From Vitis vinifera (lineage: Eukaryota; Streptophyta; Magnoliopsida; Vitales; Vitaceae): a DNA stretch of 64,000 nucleotides. The stretch is taken from positions 3,983,001-4,047,000 of the forward strand of contig NC_081821.1 in assembly GCF_030704535.1 (NCBI RefSeq), in the 5' to 3' direction. The notes under the pieces were generated by a model, which saw only the letters and a list, made by a program, of their open reading frames with translations, was not told the origin of the DNA and ran no database searches. This document shows, piece after piece, positions 34,414 to 46,087 of the stretch; position 1 is the stretch's first letter; each line of letters begins with the position of its first letter. Both the position numbers and the translations under genes were made by a program.

Positions 34414-34690
34414 CAAGCCCTCCCTTGGCCTGCACTCCTTATAACATGCCTCACCAACTTGTTGTAGCATCTCTAGGCAACCTACTGCATGTTGTCTATG
34501 CAACCCATGTGTGTGTCAAGCCCTCTCTTAATTAGCCTACACCCCTTAGAACATGTCTTACCATCCTGATGTAGTGTCCTTAAGCAACCTAGTGCATGCT
34601 CTCTATGCAGCCTTTGAGTGTGTCAAGCTCACTCGTGGCCTACACACCTCACAACATGCCCTATCAACTTACTATGTGCATTTCTAGGCC
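34411..34690. repeat. ~105-bp tandem repeat interrupted by the Athila insertion
   Basis: Units begin TG[CT]CAAGC at 34411, 34514 and 34621 (spacing 103 and 107). Each runs through a CCTACACxCCTxAxAACATG block and a GCATG..TCTATGCA block. The tail of the preceding unit (GCATCTCTATGCAACTCATA) lies at 23377-23398 on the other side of the element, so the insertion split a unit. Confidence 0.7.
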
Positions 34691-35550
34691 CTTGTTACTC
34701 CTTGAGCATGCCAACCAGTCATACTCATGTGTTCCAATCACATCTCTGCCAAGGCAAGCTACTCATGCATCCCTCTTATTGTTGATATGACTCCATGTTT
34801 TGCCCAAACCCTCTTCTTAGTGCAACAACAAGTCATAACATTGCACCCATGACTTTTCATCTTTGCACATAAGGCATTGTGCCAAGCATTAAATGTCATG
34901 TTTAAGTCAGCATCATTGATGCCACATCGCCATGCCTCACCCAAGTTCATTTTGGTGTTACAACAAACCATGACATTATGTACATGGCTCATCAAGCTAC
35001 CTCATTGCGCAAGGCATTACATCCTTATGCTACCATTAGAAATGAAGACTATGTCGCACCTCGTGTCATTGTGGCCATGGGTTACACACCACCATGTGTC
35101 ATGAAGCCCATGCATGGGTGCTACAAGACTTATCCCATGTGTCTTGCTCATGTAAGCACCTAGGTGTGCCCATGTCACCTTGTCTTTCTTGAGTTAGGTT
35201 CTTCTTCAAAGAAAAAATACCGACATGCCAAAATTCAACCCTTGAATTTTGGCCAAGTTAGGCTCATGTCGCTTGTTTCCCTCAATAGGCTTCATCTTAC
35301 CTTACCTTGATCATAGGCCACTCATAGAGCCAAGGTGTCGTCCTATGAGGCCTTTGTGTCGCATACTTTGAGTCAAAGGGCTAACAATAGACCACTAAAA
35401 GATTTGAAATTTTCAACATAAACTTAATGAGCTACCACACATTGTAACTATGCCTTGTGTTTCTTTTAAACTAACATTTAGCATATCATGGTCTTGATAC
35501 AAAAATCCCTCGTCATTAAGTTAAGAGTTGGTAACAATGAGGTTCAACAA
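34691..35550. other. Old repeat-derived DNA without a gene
   Basis: Rich in CATG-containing words and short open frames, with no recognisable product. It is continuous in style with the tandem repeat and probably part of the same older element. Confidence 0.35.
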
Positions 35551-35599
35551 GGCCTAATTGATCTTGTTAGTTTAATTGACCTGTTTTAGAAGTCAGCAT

Positions 35600-36330
35600 A
35601 ATGTCACAAAATGCTTCAAATGATCCTCCCCATGGGCTTATATATCGGAGCAGGAAGTTTTTAAGACCCCTGGAGACATCCACACTTAACTACAAGGTGG
35701 AAGAGTGTGGAAGCTTCTAGAGAAGGTTAGAGATGTCCACACATCTCCACACTTGGGTAGGAGACCATTGGAATAATACGGGGTGTTCTAAAGTCTTCCA
35801 AAGTCATCTTGTACATAAATTAATGTAGGAGCTTCTAGATTATTCTTGATTTGTAAGGAACTCAACAAGGTTCTAAAGACTTCCTAAGGTGCCTATAAAT
35901 AGGTGAGACCCTCATTTGGCCAAGGCACCAAGTAAACGAGTTTCCTAAGCACTTATAAAGCATCCTTAAGAGCAATAAAAGCTTCCATTTTTTTAAGTGT
36001 TTTCTACTATACCTTCTAAAGCTTCCAAGTCGTGTAGATCTTAACCTAACAAGTTAAGCGTCGGGAGTAAGATTGACTTAATAAGATCAAGTGTCTTGGC
36101 TTGTCTTAGTATCACACGAGCTTAGGGAAATACTGGGTCCATAACAATAATTACATGTGAATATCATAGAGGGAAAGGTAACAATACCCAATCTATACCC
36201 ATTGGTAGGCTTCAATGGGATACCCTGCAAACCATTAGGTGAAGTCACATTTCTCGTAAAATGAGGACCCGTTATCTTGCACACACGATTTTCGATCATG
36301 AAAACATCATAATAGGAAGGTGTTAGAAAA
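35600..36330 (+). mobile_element. LTR-like promoter segment of an older retroelement
   Basis: Has a strong TATA box TATAAATAG at 35894-35902 followed by a GC-richer probable start region and a poly-A-signal-like AATAAA near 35973. This is the layout of a U3/R boundary. The exact LTR ends were not found, so the limits are rough. Confidence 0.4.
35894..35902 (+). promoter_or_regulatory. TATA box in the LTR-like segment
   Basis: GCCTATAAATAGGTGAGACC: a near-consensus plant TATA box, not followed by any intact gene. Confidence 0.5.
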
Positions 36331-36363
36331 ATTAGGCTATTAATCAAATCTATGGTAATCGCC

Positions 36364-37620
36364 TTAAAGAGAGGGGGGGAGGGGGGTGAATAAGATGATG
36401 GTCTCTTTTTGTAAATTTAAATTATGTGAATGCAAAAGATAATTATATGCAAATATATAATAAAACAATATAAAAATAATTGCATATAAATTAAAATAAT
36501 AGGGAAGAGAGAATACAAACACAAGATTTTTATAGTGGTTTGGCGCAACTCGGCCTATGTCCACTCTCCTCTAACTTCAATCCCAAGCTTAAGGCTCCAA
36601 TATTTCAAGGCTTCCAAACCAAACCTTCAAACAATACAATTGGATTATGGTTCTAGTCCACCATCTTGGACTTTTGACTTCAAGCACCCTTTACAATCCT
36701 CAAGAGATACCCACTCTTGAACAACCTCTCAAAAGATACCCCACACTTGAGAATTCTAAATTGATACCTCACACTTAGATTCTTCCTCTCAAAGATATAC
36801 AAATAATTTCACAAAATCCTACTACAAAACTTTAGGCTCAAATGATGTAAAAAAACTAGGATTGAATGATGCACTAAAGATATGCAAGTTTTAGAACAAT
36901 TGTGCACTAAAAAACACTCTCCCAAGACTCAAATATATTCAAGAAAGATTTAGGAAGGTTAAGCTCATGAAACAATAAAGATTGGAGTTTTTTTATAGAA
37001 GAAAACAACCAAACTAGCCGTTGGGGGTTTGACCGATCGAGTTGGGGGTTGACCGATTGACTAGCCGTTAGCATTTAATGTTTGGCAGGTGACTGTTGGA
37101 CCTCAACCGCCTCTTGACTGGACCTCAATCGGTTGAGGCTCAACCTCAATCGATTCAGGTTCAACGTTGATCGATTGAGGTTTAACTTTGACCAATTGAA
37201 CAATTGTTCTAGAAGAGAGAGAAGGTTTTTTGTACCTCTCGACCAATTCAGCTGGGGGTCGACCTATTCCTAGACCGGTTGAGTTAGGGGTCGACCTATT
37301 CCTCGACTGGTTGAGTTAGAGGTCGACTTATTCCTTGACCGGTTCAATCGGTTGAGCCATTTTTGGCTCAACAACCATTCTCTTCAACTTAAAACCTTTT
37401 AAACAAGTTTGGAAAACATTTGACACAAGGTTTTAGTTGAAAACATGAAATCATCCAATTTTAAAGGATTTAAAACGAAATAACTCTTGGATGATTTTGG
37501 TGCATAAGTAAAGAATGTAATGCATGAAAAAAACCTAATGCACCAACAACCTTACAAAGAGATCTTATGAAGCTTGGGTCTTAAAAAGAACTTCTCTTTG
37601 AAGTCTTCTGACTGAACTTC
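36364..37620. mobile_element. Unclassified interspersed repeat with purine-rich end and CG-centred palindromes
   Basis: Starts with a purine tract (AGAGAGGGGGGGAGGGGGGT) typical of the end of a common plant repeat. It continues through GTGGTTTGGCGCAACTCGGCC and direct repeats of ACCTCxCACTTGA type words. Its distal part (37020-37360) is the palindrome-rich array described separately. No ORF. The class is not assigned. Confidence 0.4.
37020..37360. repeat. Array of ATCGAT/ACCGGT-centred near-palindromes with a 32-bp tandem core
   Basis: Words such as GACCGATCGA, CCTCAATCGGTTGAGG, CCTCAATCGATT, TTGATCGATTGAGG and GACCGGTTGAG recur. At 37258, 37290 and 37322 a 32-bp unit GTCGAC[CT]TATTCCT.GAC.GGTT is tandemly repeated. 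Confidence 0.65.
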
Positions 37621-37649
37621 TCTATTGTACCAAAATACTTAGTCTTTTT

Positions 37650-39393
37650 ATGTAGTAATTTTGGTCAAGAAAAACTAGAAAAAGAGTCACTACGAATTTT
37701 GTAGTATTCCGGGTATCGTTCTCAATGACTGGCTTATGGAAATTGTCAACACTAGAATAATTGAATTGCTTTCTTTTAAATCTTAAAGTGAAAAACAATA
37801 TGAGAATAATGTGAAACTAAGTAAAAGAAATTAAATTAATAACAAAATGGATATTGATTTTAAATTCGATTGATTTAAGTTTGGGGTTTTCCACAATCCA
37901 ACCTAGGGTATAGAAATTAGAGAAAACAAGGGTCTTTTAAGTAATATGATCTTAGGGTTTTGGGATCCTTAGCTGCTCGCGATCAAATTGAGTTCTATAA
38001 CTCAAAATTGCATTCGAAACCTAATTTTTCATTTTTAAAACAGATTTCTACAACCATCAAATGAATGAAATTGATTACCAATTTAAGATTTGACTTTTTA
38101 ACCCTTCCTAGTCCTTATAGTTTTGTTTTGGGGCAAATAACGATAGGGAAGATGAGGATAACTAATGATCAAGAATTACCAAGAATCACTAGTATCAGGT
38201 AATAACCTACCGTATCATTCCCTAAACGAACTCACAAGTATAGGATTAAAAAAAATGATAAATTGTCACCCAACCAATAATTAATCTCATTGTTATAATA
38301 ATTAACCCATTGTCCCTATAAGTTTTCTACCCCTTAGGTTTTCATACTTTAAGCCCGAAGTTGGTTCTTAGCCTCTCATGGGGGTGATGTCACATTCACA
38401 ATCCATAATAGGGTAAAAATCCATAATTGAATCAAAAGAACTTAAACAATATTTTTAATAAAGAATAAAAAGAAAACAAACAAAAGTTTTCATCTTCTTT
38501 CATCTTCAATGTCAAACTCTCCGGAAAAAAAATTCAAGATCCCTAAAACTTAGAATTAAGAAAGTTTATATAATATCATCAATTACCTAACATGTGACAC
38601 ACTCTCATTGACCACTTATTACAAAATAATTTCCTAAAAATGATTAAAAAAATAATAAAATTGTGATTTCTAGCCGTGTAGGGTCCACTTAGGGCAGATG
38701 GAGTACCCTATATGCAATTCCCGAGGTAGAGGAGGCGAAACATCAAAGTGGTAGTGGGTGAATTCGAAATTGGTATCATTTCGAAGTGAATTTCGAATTT
38801 ACAAGTTGGATTTCGAATTCATAAGTTGGATTTCGAAATCATTTCGAAATGACCCTTCAGCTTGGTGCAGTTATCTTCCAATGGTCATAACTTCTTCATT
38901 TCAGCTCCAATTTGCACATCATTTGAAGCGTTGAACTTTTGACTTCCCGAGATTCAAAATGATATATAGTATATATAAAATAGACTCTGGTAAGTACTCT
39001 AAATTTATCCTCAAATTCAAAGTGTATATTACTACCAGATTTTTGAGTTCTAAATTTCCATGTTGCCATGTTTTCTTGCTTTCTTTCTTACTTCATAATG
39101 GTCATTTCTCATCTTTTAAACTCATGATATCCTCATCTTGCCTTTCCTTATGGTCCATGAGTCTTGACTCACTTATTTCCTCATTTACCCCTTTCTTAAT
39201 CTTTCAAAATCTAAAGTGATTCAACTTGCACCATTTTCTTCCCTTGAACCTGAGATAAGTTTTCAAAGTACAAATTAAACTCATAGCTAGGGTCTTAGCA
39301 TTGATTTAGGTCAAATTATGTGATTTGAATGTCCTTTGGTGCACAAATCATATCGAATATGTGTCATTAGAGCATATATTTTGGCTCTAATCA
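37650..39393 (-). mobile_element. Degraded LTR related to the Athila-like LTR
   Basis: Same order of landmarks as the young LTR. GGTATCGTTCTCAATGACTG near 37720 corresponds to GGATCGTTCACTGGGAATGA. The conserved block ATAACTTCTTCATTTCAGCT (about 38886 on, through TTTGAAGCGTTGAACTTTTG and GACTTCCCGAG) corresponds to CAACTTCTTCGTTTCAACTC at 33980. The end TCTAATCA at 39393 corresponds to AGTAATCA. It holds a TTCGAA array where the young LTR holds TTTCGCA. No target duplication was found, so the left limit is approximate. Confidence 0.6.
38763..38850. repeat. TTCGAA palindrome array
   Basis: Six TTCGAA sites at 38763, 38780, 38792, 38812, 38832 and 38843, including ATTTCGAAAT palindromes and a short GTTGGATTTCGAA tandem duplication. 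Confidence 0.75.
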
Positions 39394-39829
39394 TCTTTTT
39401 TTTCTTATTGATTTCTCTTTGGCTTAATTTTGTCTTTATGATTGCCACTTTGGAAATCTTTTTGCCTAATCACACTTGAAATATAATATTAGTTACAAAC
39501 CTTGTTTTGTTATCATCAAAACTGAAATTAACCAAACCTTGGTTTCACAGAAAGCTTCATAGCATGTAGACCACCTTGTCAACCTATAATCAAGCCATTA
39601 ATTTCCCTACATACACCGTAAAGGATATAGGAAATATACGACAACCAAGCCACAATGCATATGTATTGTCATATCACCACTAATAATTCTAAAGGCTCTA
39701 AGAGTTAAGAAACTTAGGAAGTTACCAGTTGTGGAACCCCTAGAGTCTTTAGCACTAATGGGAGAAAGGTGCAAGAAAAGTAGTTATGATTTGTTCCCTC
39801 TTATCGTGCCATGAGAAAACACAAATGTG

Positions 39830-40675
39830 GCACTTGCTCAAGGAGTTCAATGATGTGTCACTTGAGGCCCCTTATGATATGCTAGGGATAGATTATGAGT
39901 TGCCTGTCATCACTTGAATGTATTACGACTAGATGATTAATTATGTAAAAACCACTAAAATTCACATGTGAGAGACATCAAGTAGTTAACAAATAAGTGT
40001 TAGGGCTCTTACAAGCTAGTTTTATACACGAGGTATTATATTCAAAGTGGTTGGTGAACATGGTAGTAGTGCCCAAAAAGAATGAAAAATGGTGAGTATG
40101 TGTGTACTACACTAACCTAAAGACTGCTTGCCAAAGGACAGTTGCCCTCTCTCATGCATATATCAATAGTAGTGCACCAATTATTGACATTCATCAATAC
40201 TTATTTGGGATATAATCAGATTTGGATGGACACAAGTGATAAAGAGAAAACTGCTTTCATAACAACAAAAGACGCATTTTGTTTTAAAGTTATGTCATTT
40301 GGCATAAGGAATGCAAATGCCACCTATTGGACGATGGTTAAACAACTCTGTTGGCAATAGTTAGGTTAGACTATGAAAGTATACATAGACAAATAATCAA
40401 AAGCAATAACATTAGAGACCACTTCTAATACCTGGTAATGTCCTATATTTTACAAGAGTAGTAAATGAAGCTCAACCCGGCTAAATGCACCTTCAAGGTA
40501 GGGTCCAAAATGTTTTGAGGGTATAAAAGTAAAGCCGAACTAACCAAATAAGAATTGTCCTTGAGATGTCGATGCCCCACATCATAGGGGCGCCACAAGG
40601 CTCACTAGGAAGCTCGTGGCATTAAGCATATTCATAGTAAGGACAATCGATTAATGGAAACCCTTTTTAAGGTAA
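39830..40675 (+). pseudogene. Broken Ty3/gypsy reverse transcriptase
   Basis: Recognisable pieces in changing frames: a segment like LKEF.DV....YDMLGID near 39835; LQASFIHEVLYSKWLVNMVV then VPKKNEKW at 40009-40092, followed by TGA at 40093; after a frame change, LLTFINTYLGYNQIWMDTSD through KTAFIT and V-M-S-F-G at 40185-40340; a Y-I-D-K at 40382-40393 where the family has Y-x-D-D, followed by a stop; MKLNPAKCTFKVGS at 40465; and RLTRKLVALSIFIVRTID near 40595. At least two frameshifts and several stops make it non-functional. The PYDMPGIDP-like start motif suggests the Tat/Ogre side of Ty3/gypsy (family knowledge). Confidence 0.8.
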
Positions 40676-41600
40676 GGATAGGGGGCATATGAAAAAGCAT
40701 ATGAACAACCAAAGAAATGCGTCATCCATCCATCGATTCTAGCTAAACCCAAGTGAGGTCGTATTGCTATACCTAGAGGATTGCTCAATTCTGAACAGTA
40801 GAAAAGGGAGGAATGTGGAGGGGCTTTCCCGTTCAACAGCAACATGTGGGCCTGTTCAACAGCACCAACTGGCCTGAGGAGACCATTCGAACCCCCTCGC
40901 CATCATAAGCAAATAAATCAGAACTTGATCACAGCAACCGACGGTCAGTTGCACTAATTATGAATTTAATGTGCATTAATTGCATACAATGTGGCACCGT
41001 AATCTTGCCCTTTCCATTGACCATACCGTCATGTGGGAAATCCAACTGCTCTCATGGTCAGTACGTAATAACCTTCTACTGACTTGAACATTGAAGCCCT
41101 CGCTGAACAGCAAGGGGAACGATACTAACAATTTTACATATGATATATAAAATATATGTGCATAGTGTGGCATTTGCAATCAATGCACTTTGAGATGGCC
41201 CAACTTTAGTTTATAGAAGCCACATTAACTTTTACTTTAATTTGGGACATACCGTCCTATAATCAGTCATTGAGGGAGAAAAATTGTGACCAAGCAACAG
41301 GATTACTCCTCCAGAAGCATCCTCCATCGTGAGTTTCCTAAACGTTATATATCTCAAGCTGCAATCCAATATTTGGATGGCCTCAAATAAAAGCAAATCA
41401 AGGCATGCAAAGATTGGGACTTGCCCGATTGGATATGGCCATCAACCTTGTTTGATTTAATTAGCAAATCATTAGTTACTCAAACTATAAATTAGATGGA
41501 GCCCTCAATTTTGAGGTGTATTTCAATCAAGAAATTTTAGAATATTAATAGAGACAGATCTTAGTGTTAGAGAGAATTCTTGCCCAATCACTATGGGGTT
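40676..41600. mobile_element. Decayed retroelement flank
   Basis: A block at about 40885-41060 is similar to 21345-21450. No gene is recognised and ends are not found. Confidence 0.4.
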
Positions 41601-42691
41601 TAATGAGTTGAATAAATTAGGATATCTATGAGTAGACAGCATGTCCCCAGAAGCCTTAGTGCCCAAGTTAAAGACAAGAAACAACTAGGAATATACCTAA
41701 GAGAAGCTCACCTTTTAAAAGGGCCCTTTGTTCCATTAAGGGGTAAAGAATTAATACTCTTATATACTAATTCTCTCCACTAAACTCATGAACAAGACCC
41801 CTGAAATTTTGTTCTTTACTTTTACAAAATCTTCTAAATTACTTTGAATTATGTAGATGATTAATTATATGCAATATTTTAAAACAACATTATTTTAATA
41901 ATTCTTTTAGAAAGTATAATTAAGCCATTACGTGTTTGTAGGGGCATGTGGCTAGGATTTGGCCACCTTTATATTGTTAATATTTTTGAGAGAATATGTT
42001 TGGGCTTTTCCTTATAAATTAAGAGTTTTTAGTATGAATTAGACACTAAAATACAAGCCTTATGAACTTTTAATGCAAAGAGCATCACAAATGATTCCTC
42101 GTCCTACATAAAATAGGTTGAAAATAAGAACCAATACTCATCCCCTTAACATACCCTATAGATTTTAATTTGTTTCATAAATTTAAAAAAATATAGATCT
42201 AATTTTCATCTTCTAATTTATGAAAGGTCAAATATACTTAATTTCATTGACAAAACAATTTTAAGTCAAATATATCTATTTATGTTAATCAATAAATGAT
42301 AGAAATGAAATATTCATGAATATTTAAAAAATGATATATACATATATATAGACAGATAGATAGTTCATTTCTAATATAAATATATTTTGATTTAACTTAT
42401 AGCGTTAGAAAATCACCTACAGCATTTTCTAAAGAGATGGTTTTCATTTTGAGTAGAAATATGTTTTTCTTAATTAATAATTAAACCATGAGTAAGATTT
42501 AAGAGTTTGGAAGCGAGAAGACATGGTAGCCATTCTGATAAAAAGAAAAGGGCCAATTAGAGAATTAAAAGGGGAGAGGTGTAATGAAAGCAATTAAAAT
42601 TCAAAGCGGCCAACTTTTTCTAGAGTCTTGCTTTGCTTTGTGTAAGAGAGGGTCGTTAGGAGGAAACTCAATTGTGAGCAACAAGAAAAAA
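41601..42691. other. Intergenic DNA and 5' flank of the DUF1666 gene
   Basis: AT-rich, with (GATA)-like repeats near 42347-42362. It presumably holds the promoter and 5' UTR of the downstream gene. No clear TATA box was chosen. An in-frame upstream ATG at 42584 would add 36 residues to the gene but is less likely than 42692. Confidence 0.4.
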
Positions 42692-45086
42692 ATGCCATAT
42701 TCTAAAGAAGCTCTTGCTAGGCTGTTCTACAATGTCTCCAGTTCTTTACAGCTTCTCTTCCTCTTCTTCTTCTTCTCCTCCATTTTGCTTGCAAAGCTCC
42801 TCCACTTCCTCTGCAACCACCCAATATTCCAAAGGTCTACACCATCTCTCTCTTGGTCTTTCTCTTGATTAATTTGCCATATAGACACATAAAGATGATA
42901 CTGTGTTTTAACTTTTCTTTTGTTCTTTCGCAGGACCCAACATGGATCTGCAGTTGGATTGTTTTTGGACGACGAAGAAGAGGAGGACATATATTTTCAT
43001 GAGGAGGAGTGCATGGAGAAAGATGATCACCTGGTGGCCGACATAGTTGATGGTGGAGAATCACTTCTGTTTTTGCCTGTCAACCGTCCTGTGAAGGATC
43101 AAGATCTTGAGCATCATGAAGAAACCATAAGCAGTAGTACTACTCCTCGTGGCGATTACAACTACTTCTTCCACCAAGAAGAGTCAAGTGATGATCATAA
43201 CTCACTGGTTCAAGAATCAGAAGTACATGATGACAAGGAAGATGAGGCTGAAGAAGAGATCCCAACATCAGATACTGATGCTGATGCGGTATACAATTTT
43301 GGCCCCAATGAAGGTGACCCCACCTCGCCGATAACCATCAATCTAACCAAAAGTGGCTTGGTGGCCGATGACGAAACCCATGACGGTATTTGCATTATAT
43401 TTGGCATCCTTAGCCTTATACCATTAGTTATAGTGCTTTAATTTTAGTACTGGCACTCCACCTGAAGTTGCTTATTCCTTTGTAGAGAAACGCGACGAGG
43501 AAGATTCCAAAGGTGGTAAGGATAAAATTGAAGATGGGAAGGTGGAAGAGACTACAAATTTCACTAAAGATGAAAAGTTCTTAATTTTTGCGCCCCCTCA
43601 ATCGGAGGCTAAGAAGTTTCATGTCCAAGAAAAGGATAATGAAGAGACTTGTGGCGACTCGTATACCGTTGGATCTACTTCTAAGAGCTCGTCTGAATGG
43701 AGAAGTTCCATTAATTTCAGGGATTCAGGGACAGAAGATCCATTTTCGTCCTCTTCCCGGAGGAGTTGCCCCAAGTGGGAATCTTACACTGTGTTTCAGA
43801 AGTATGATGAAGAGATGACATTCTTAGATAGGATCAGCGCCCAAAAGCTTCAGGAAACAGGTAATTTTCACTTTACATATTTATTTATTTTACATTATGA
43901 TCGTACCATTTTATAAAACAACTTAGAATCTATTTGGTAGTGATTTTAAGAAGCACTTTTAAAGTTTTTAATACTTAAAAATTTTCATCATTCAAAATGT
44001 TAAAAATGTTATAAACGCTTTCTAAAATTACTTCCAAATCCACTCTTAATTTACATAGCTACATACAGAGTCTCTTAGGTCAATCCAAGTCTGTCCAAAG
44101 TCAATCTCAGGGAGGATTGCTCATAAATTGGGAACAATCAACAAGAGATCATCAGATACCCATCAGAACCCGTATCATGAACTAGAAGCTGCTTATGTAG
44201 CACAAATTTGCTTAACATGGGAAGCTCTTAATTGGAACTACAAGAACTTTCAGCGCCTGAGAGCTTCGCGTCGTGAATGTGACCCCGGCAGTCCTGCTCA
44301 TATTGCCCAGCAGTTTCAGCAATTCCAAGTGCTTTTACAGCGGTACATTGAGAATGAGCCCTATGAGCATGGCAAGAGACCTGAGATTTATGCTAGGATG
44401 AGAATTTTGGCACCAAAGCTGCTCCAAGTGCCAGAATATCGAGGTACTCATAAGACAAAGTGCTTTTAGTTTCTCGAGATAACTTCAATTTTCTTTTTGT
44501 TAACAATATATCTGTATATTAATTGGTTTTTAAAGATTCTGAAGATGATCAAAAGGATGAAAGTCTGAAGTCAAGAATTTCGTCAGATTCATTTCTTATT
44601 ATATTAGAAGAGGGAATAAGAACATTCATGAATTTTCTCAAGGGGGATAGGGAGAAACCTTGCCAGATCATAGCAGCTTTGTTCAAGAGGAACCGAAAAG
44701 GTTTGGTTGATCCAACTCTTCTACATCTGATGAAGAAAGCAAATCAGAAGGTACAAATTAATGGTATTTGCTTTTGAGCCATTCAAAATATCTACATTAT
44801 TTTCTAAACTTACAGTTCGGTGTTAAAATTCAATCTGCAGAAGAAGTTAAGGCTCAAAGATCTCCGCAGAACTGGCAAGTGCTTAAGGAAAAGAAGGTTA
44901 AAGGAGGAGGAAGAAATGGAGATTCTGATGGGACTGATAGACATAAAAGTGGTGTCTAGGGTTTTGAGAATGAGTGACATAACAGAAGAGCAATTACACT
45001 GGTGTGAAGAAAAGATGAGCAAAGTGAGAGTTTTGGAAGGGAAGCTGCAAAGAGATTCCTCACCACTTTTCTTCCCTGCACACTGA
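42692..45086 (+). CDS. DUF1666-family plant protein with an N-terminal membrane segment
   Basis: Six exons: 42692-42834, 42934-43385, 43486-43860, 44069-44443, 44536-44750 and 44841-45086. They total 1806 nt, 601 residues, with frames joining at every junction. Residues ~16-40 (LQLLFLFFFFSSILLAKLL) form a hydrophobic span, probably an anchor. Residues ~50-320 are acidic and low-complexity (EEEED, DEAEEE, SSSS). The conserved DUF1666 region starts in exon 4 (ESLRSIQVCPKSISGRIAHK, then YVAQICLTWEALNWNYKNFQ, RPEIYARMRILAPKLLQVPE). It continues through FKRNRKGLVDPTLLHLMKKA and the basic exon 6 (KKLRLKDLRRTGKCLRKRR...WCEEKMSKVRVLEGKLQRD). Arabidopsis relatives are often labelled ribosomal-protein-L34e-like, but that label is not evidence of ribosomal function; the role is unknown. 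Intron 3 (43861-44068) is largely a MITE. The acceptor at 44068 rather than AG at 44078 is required to keep frame. Confidence 0.87.
43925..44046. mobile_element. Family A MITE in intron 3 of the DUF1666 gene
   Basis: The left end TATTTGGTAGTGATTTTAAG and the right end TAAAATTACTTCCAAATC are long imperfect inverted repeats. Related copies lie at 12302-12421, 54231-54355, 55175-55294, 56001-56120 and 56121-56375. Non-coding. Confidence 0.7.
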
Positions 45087-46079
45087 CCCCACCATAGATT
45101 GGGTATTTGTTGCTTGATGACTAGACCATGAATGTGCGGTGACTGCATGCAGATGAATATCCTAAGGCAGACACACCCTTTTGTAAATACTGTAAAGAAA
45201 AATGAGAGGAAGGGGACCCACAAATCAAAGCCATGACATGTGGGTGACATAGATTTTGAAGATATGGAATCCATGAAAGAAAAGATGGGTTGGCTCTCTG
45301 ATTTCATGAACATTGAAAGTGAAAAGAGCTGGGACAAAGCAAGGAACACGAAGATAGAGACGAGGTAGCTTTAGTTTGCTTTATCTTTTGAATTAGGGTT
45401 TATCTATAAGGGTTTTGAGCTGAATCAAAAGAGAGAGATTTGGGCAAAGCTGCTGCTACACATGCAGTGGAATAAAAAGGTGGCACATGGTACACTCAAA
45501 GGGTGGGAGCCCGAGCTTCATTTGGTACCACTTTCTTTGGGGAAAAGATGAATAAATAAATAATCAACCATGTAAGGTGTATTCAGACTTCAGAGAGTTG
45601 CGTCCCTCTCATGATTTCTATAAAAAGTTAATCTTGTAGTTGGGTTATCATGACCTTCATTGACTTCCATCATCATTAATAATCTTTGGAAGATAGTCTA
45701 TGATTTATTTCATGAGCACTCTCTGCAACATTCCATTTATTTGATTTATATATAACTCATACAATAAAAAGATCAATGTTATACTAATATGTACTCAATA
45801 TTGACACCTTCTATTAAATAAGATTACTATTTCATATCTTAGGTAATATGTCTACATTCATACATCAAACTTATTTGGACTTTAGTCATAACCAAAGTTA
45901 ATTAGCTCAATGAACCATTTTCAGCCATTACCAAATTATTTCCTATGGTCATGTCTGGACGTTGGAATGGAGATTTTAGAATGGAAATAGGAATCAAAAA
46001 TTCATTAGTGTGGAAATTAAATTCCACTCTCATTAATTAGGATTTTGATTCTTTTTTTTCATATGGTGTATGTATTAAG
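45087..46079. other. 3' flank of the DUF1666 gene, intergenic
   Basis: Presumed 3' UTR followed by AT-rich DNA. No gene recognised. Confidence 0.45.
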
Positions 46080-46087
46080 ATTCACCT

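Noticed and set aside
37650..39393. A target duplication for the degraded Athila-related LTR
   Set aside because: TTTTA before the apparent start does not match TCTTT after the end; the left end is not certain enough to claim a pair.
44810..45349. 179-codon minus-strand frame
   Set aside because: Antisense to the last exon and 3' UTR of the DUF1666 gene; no motif.
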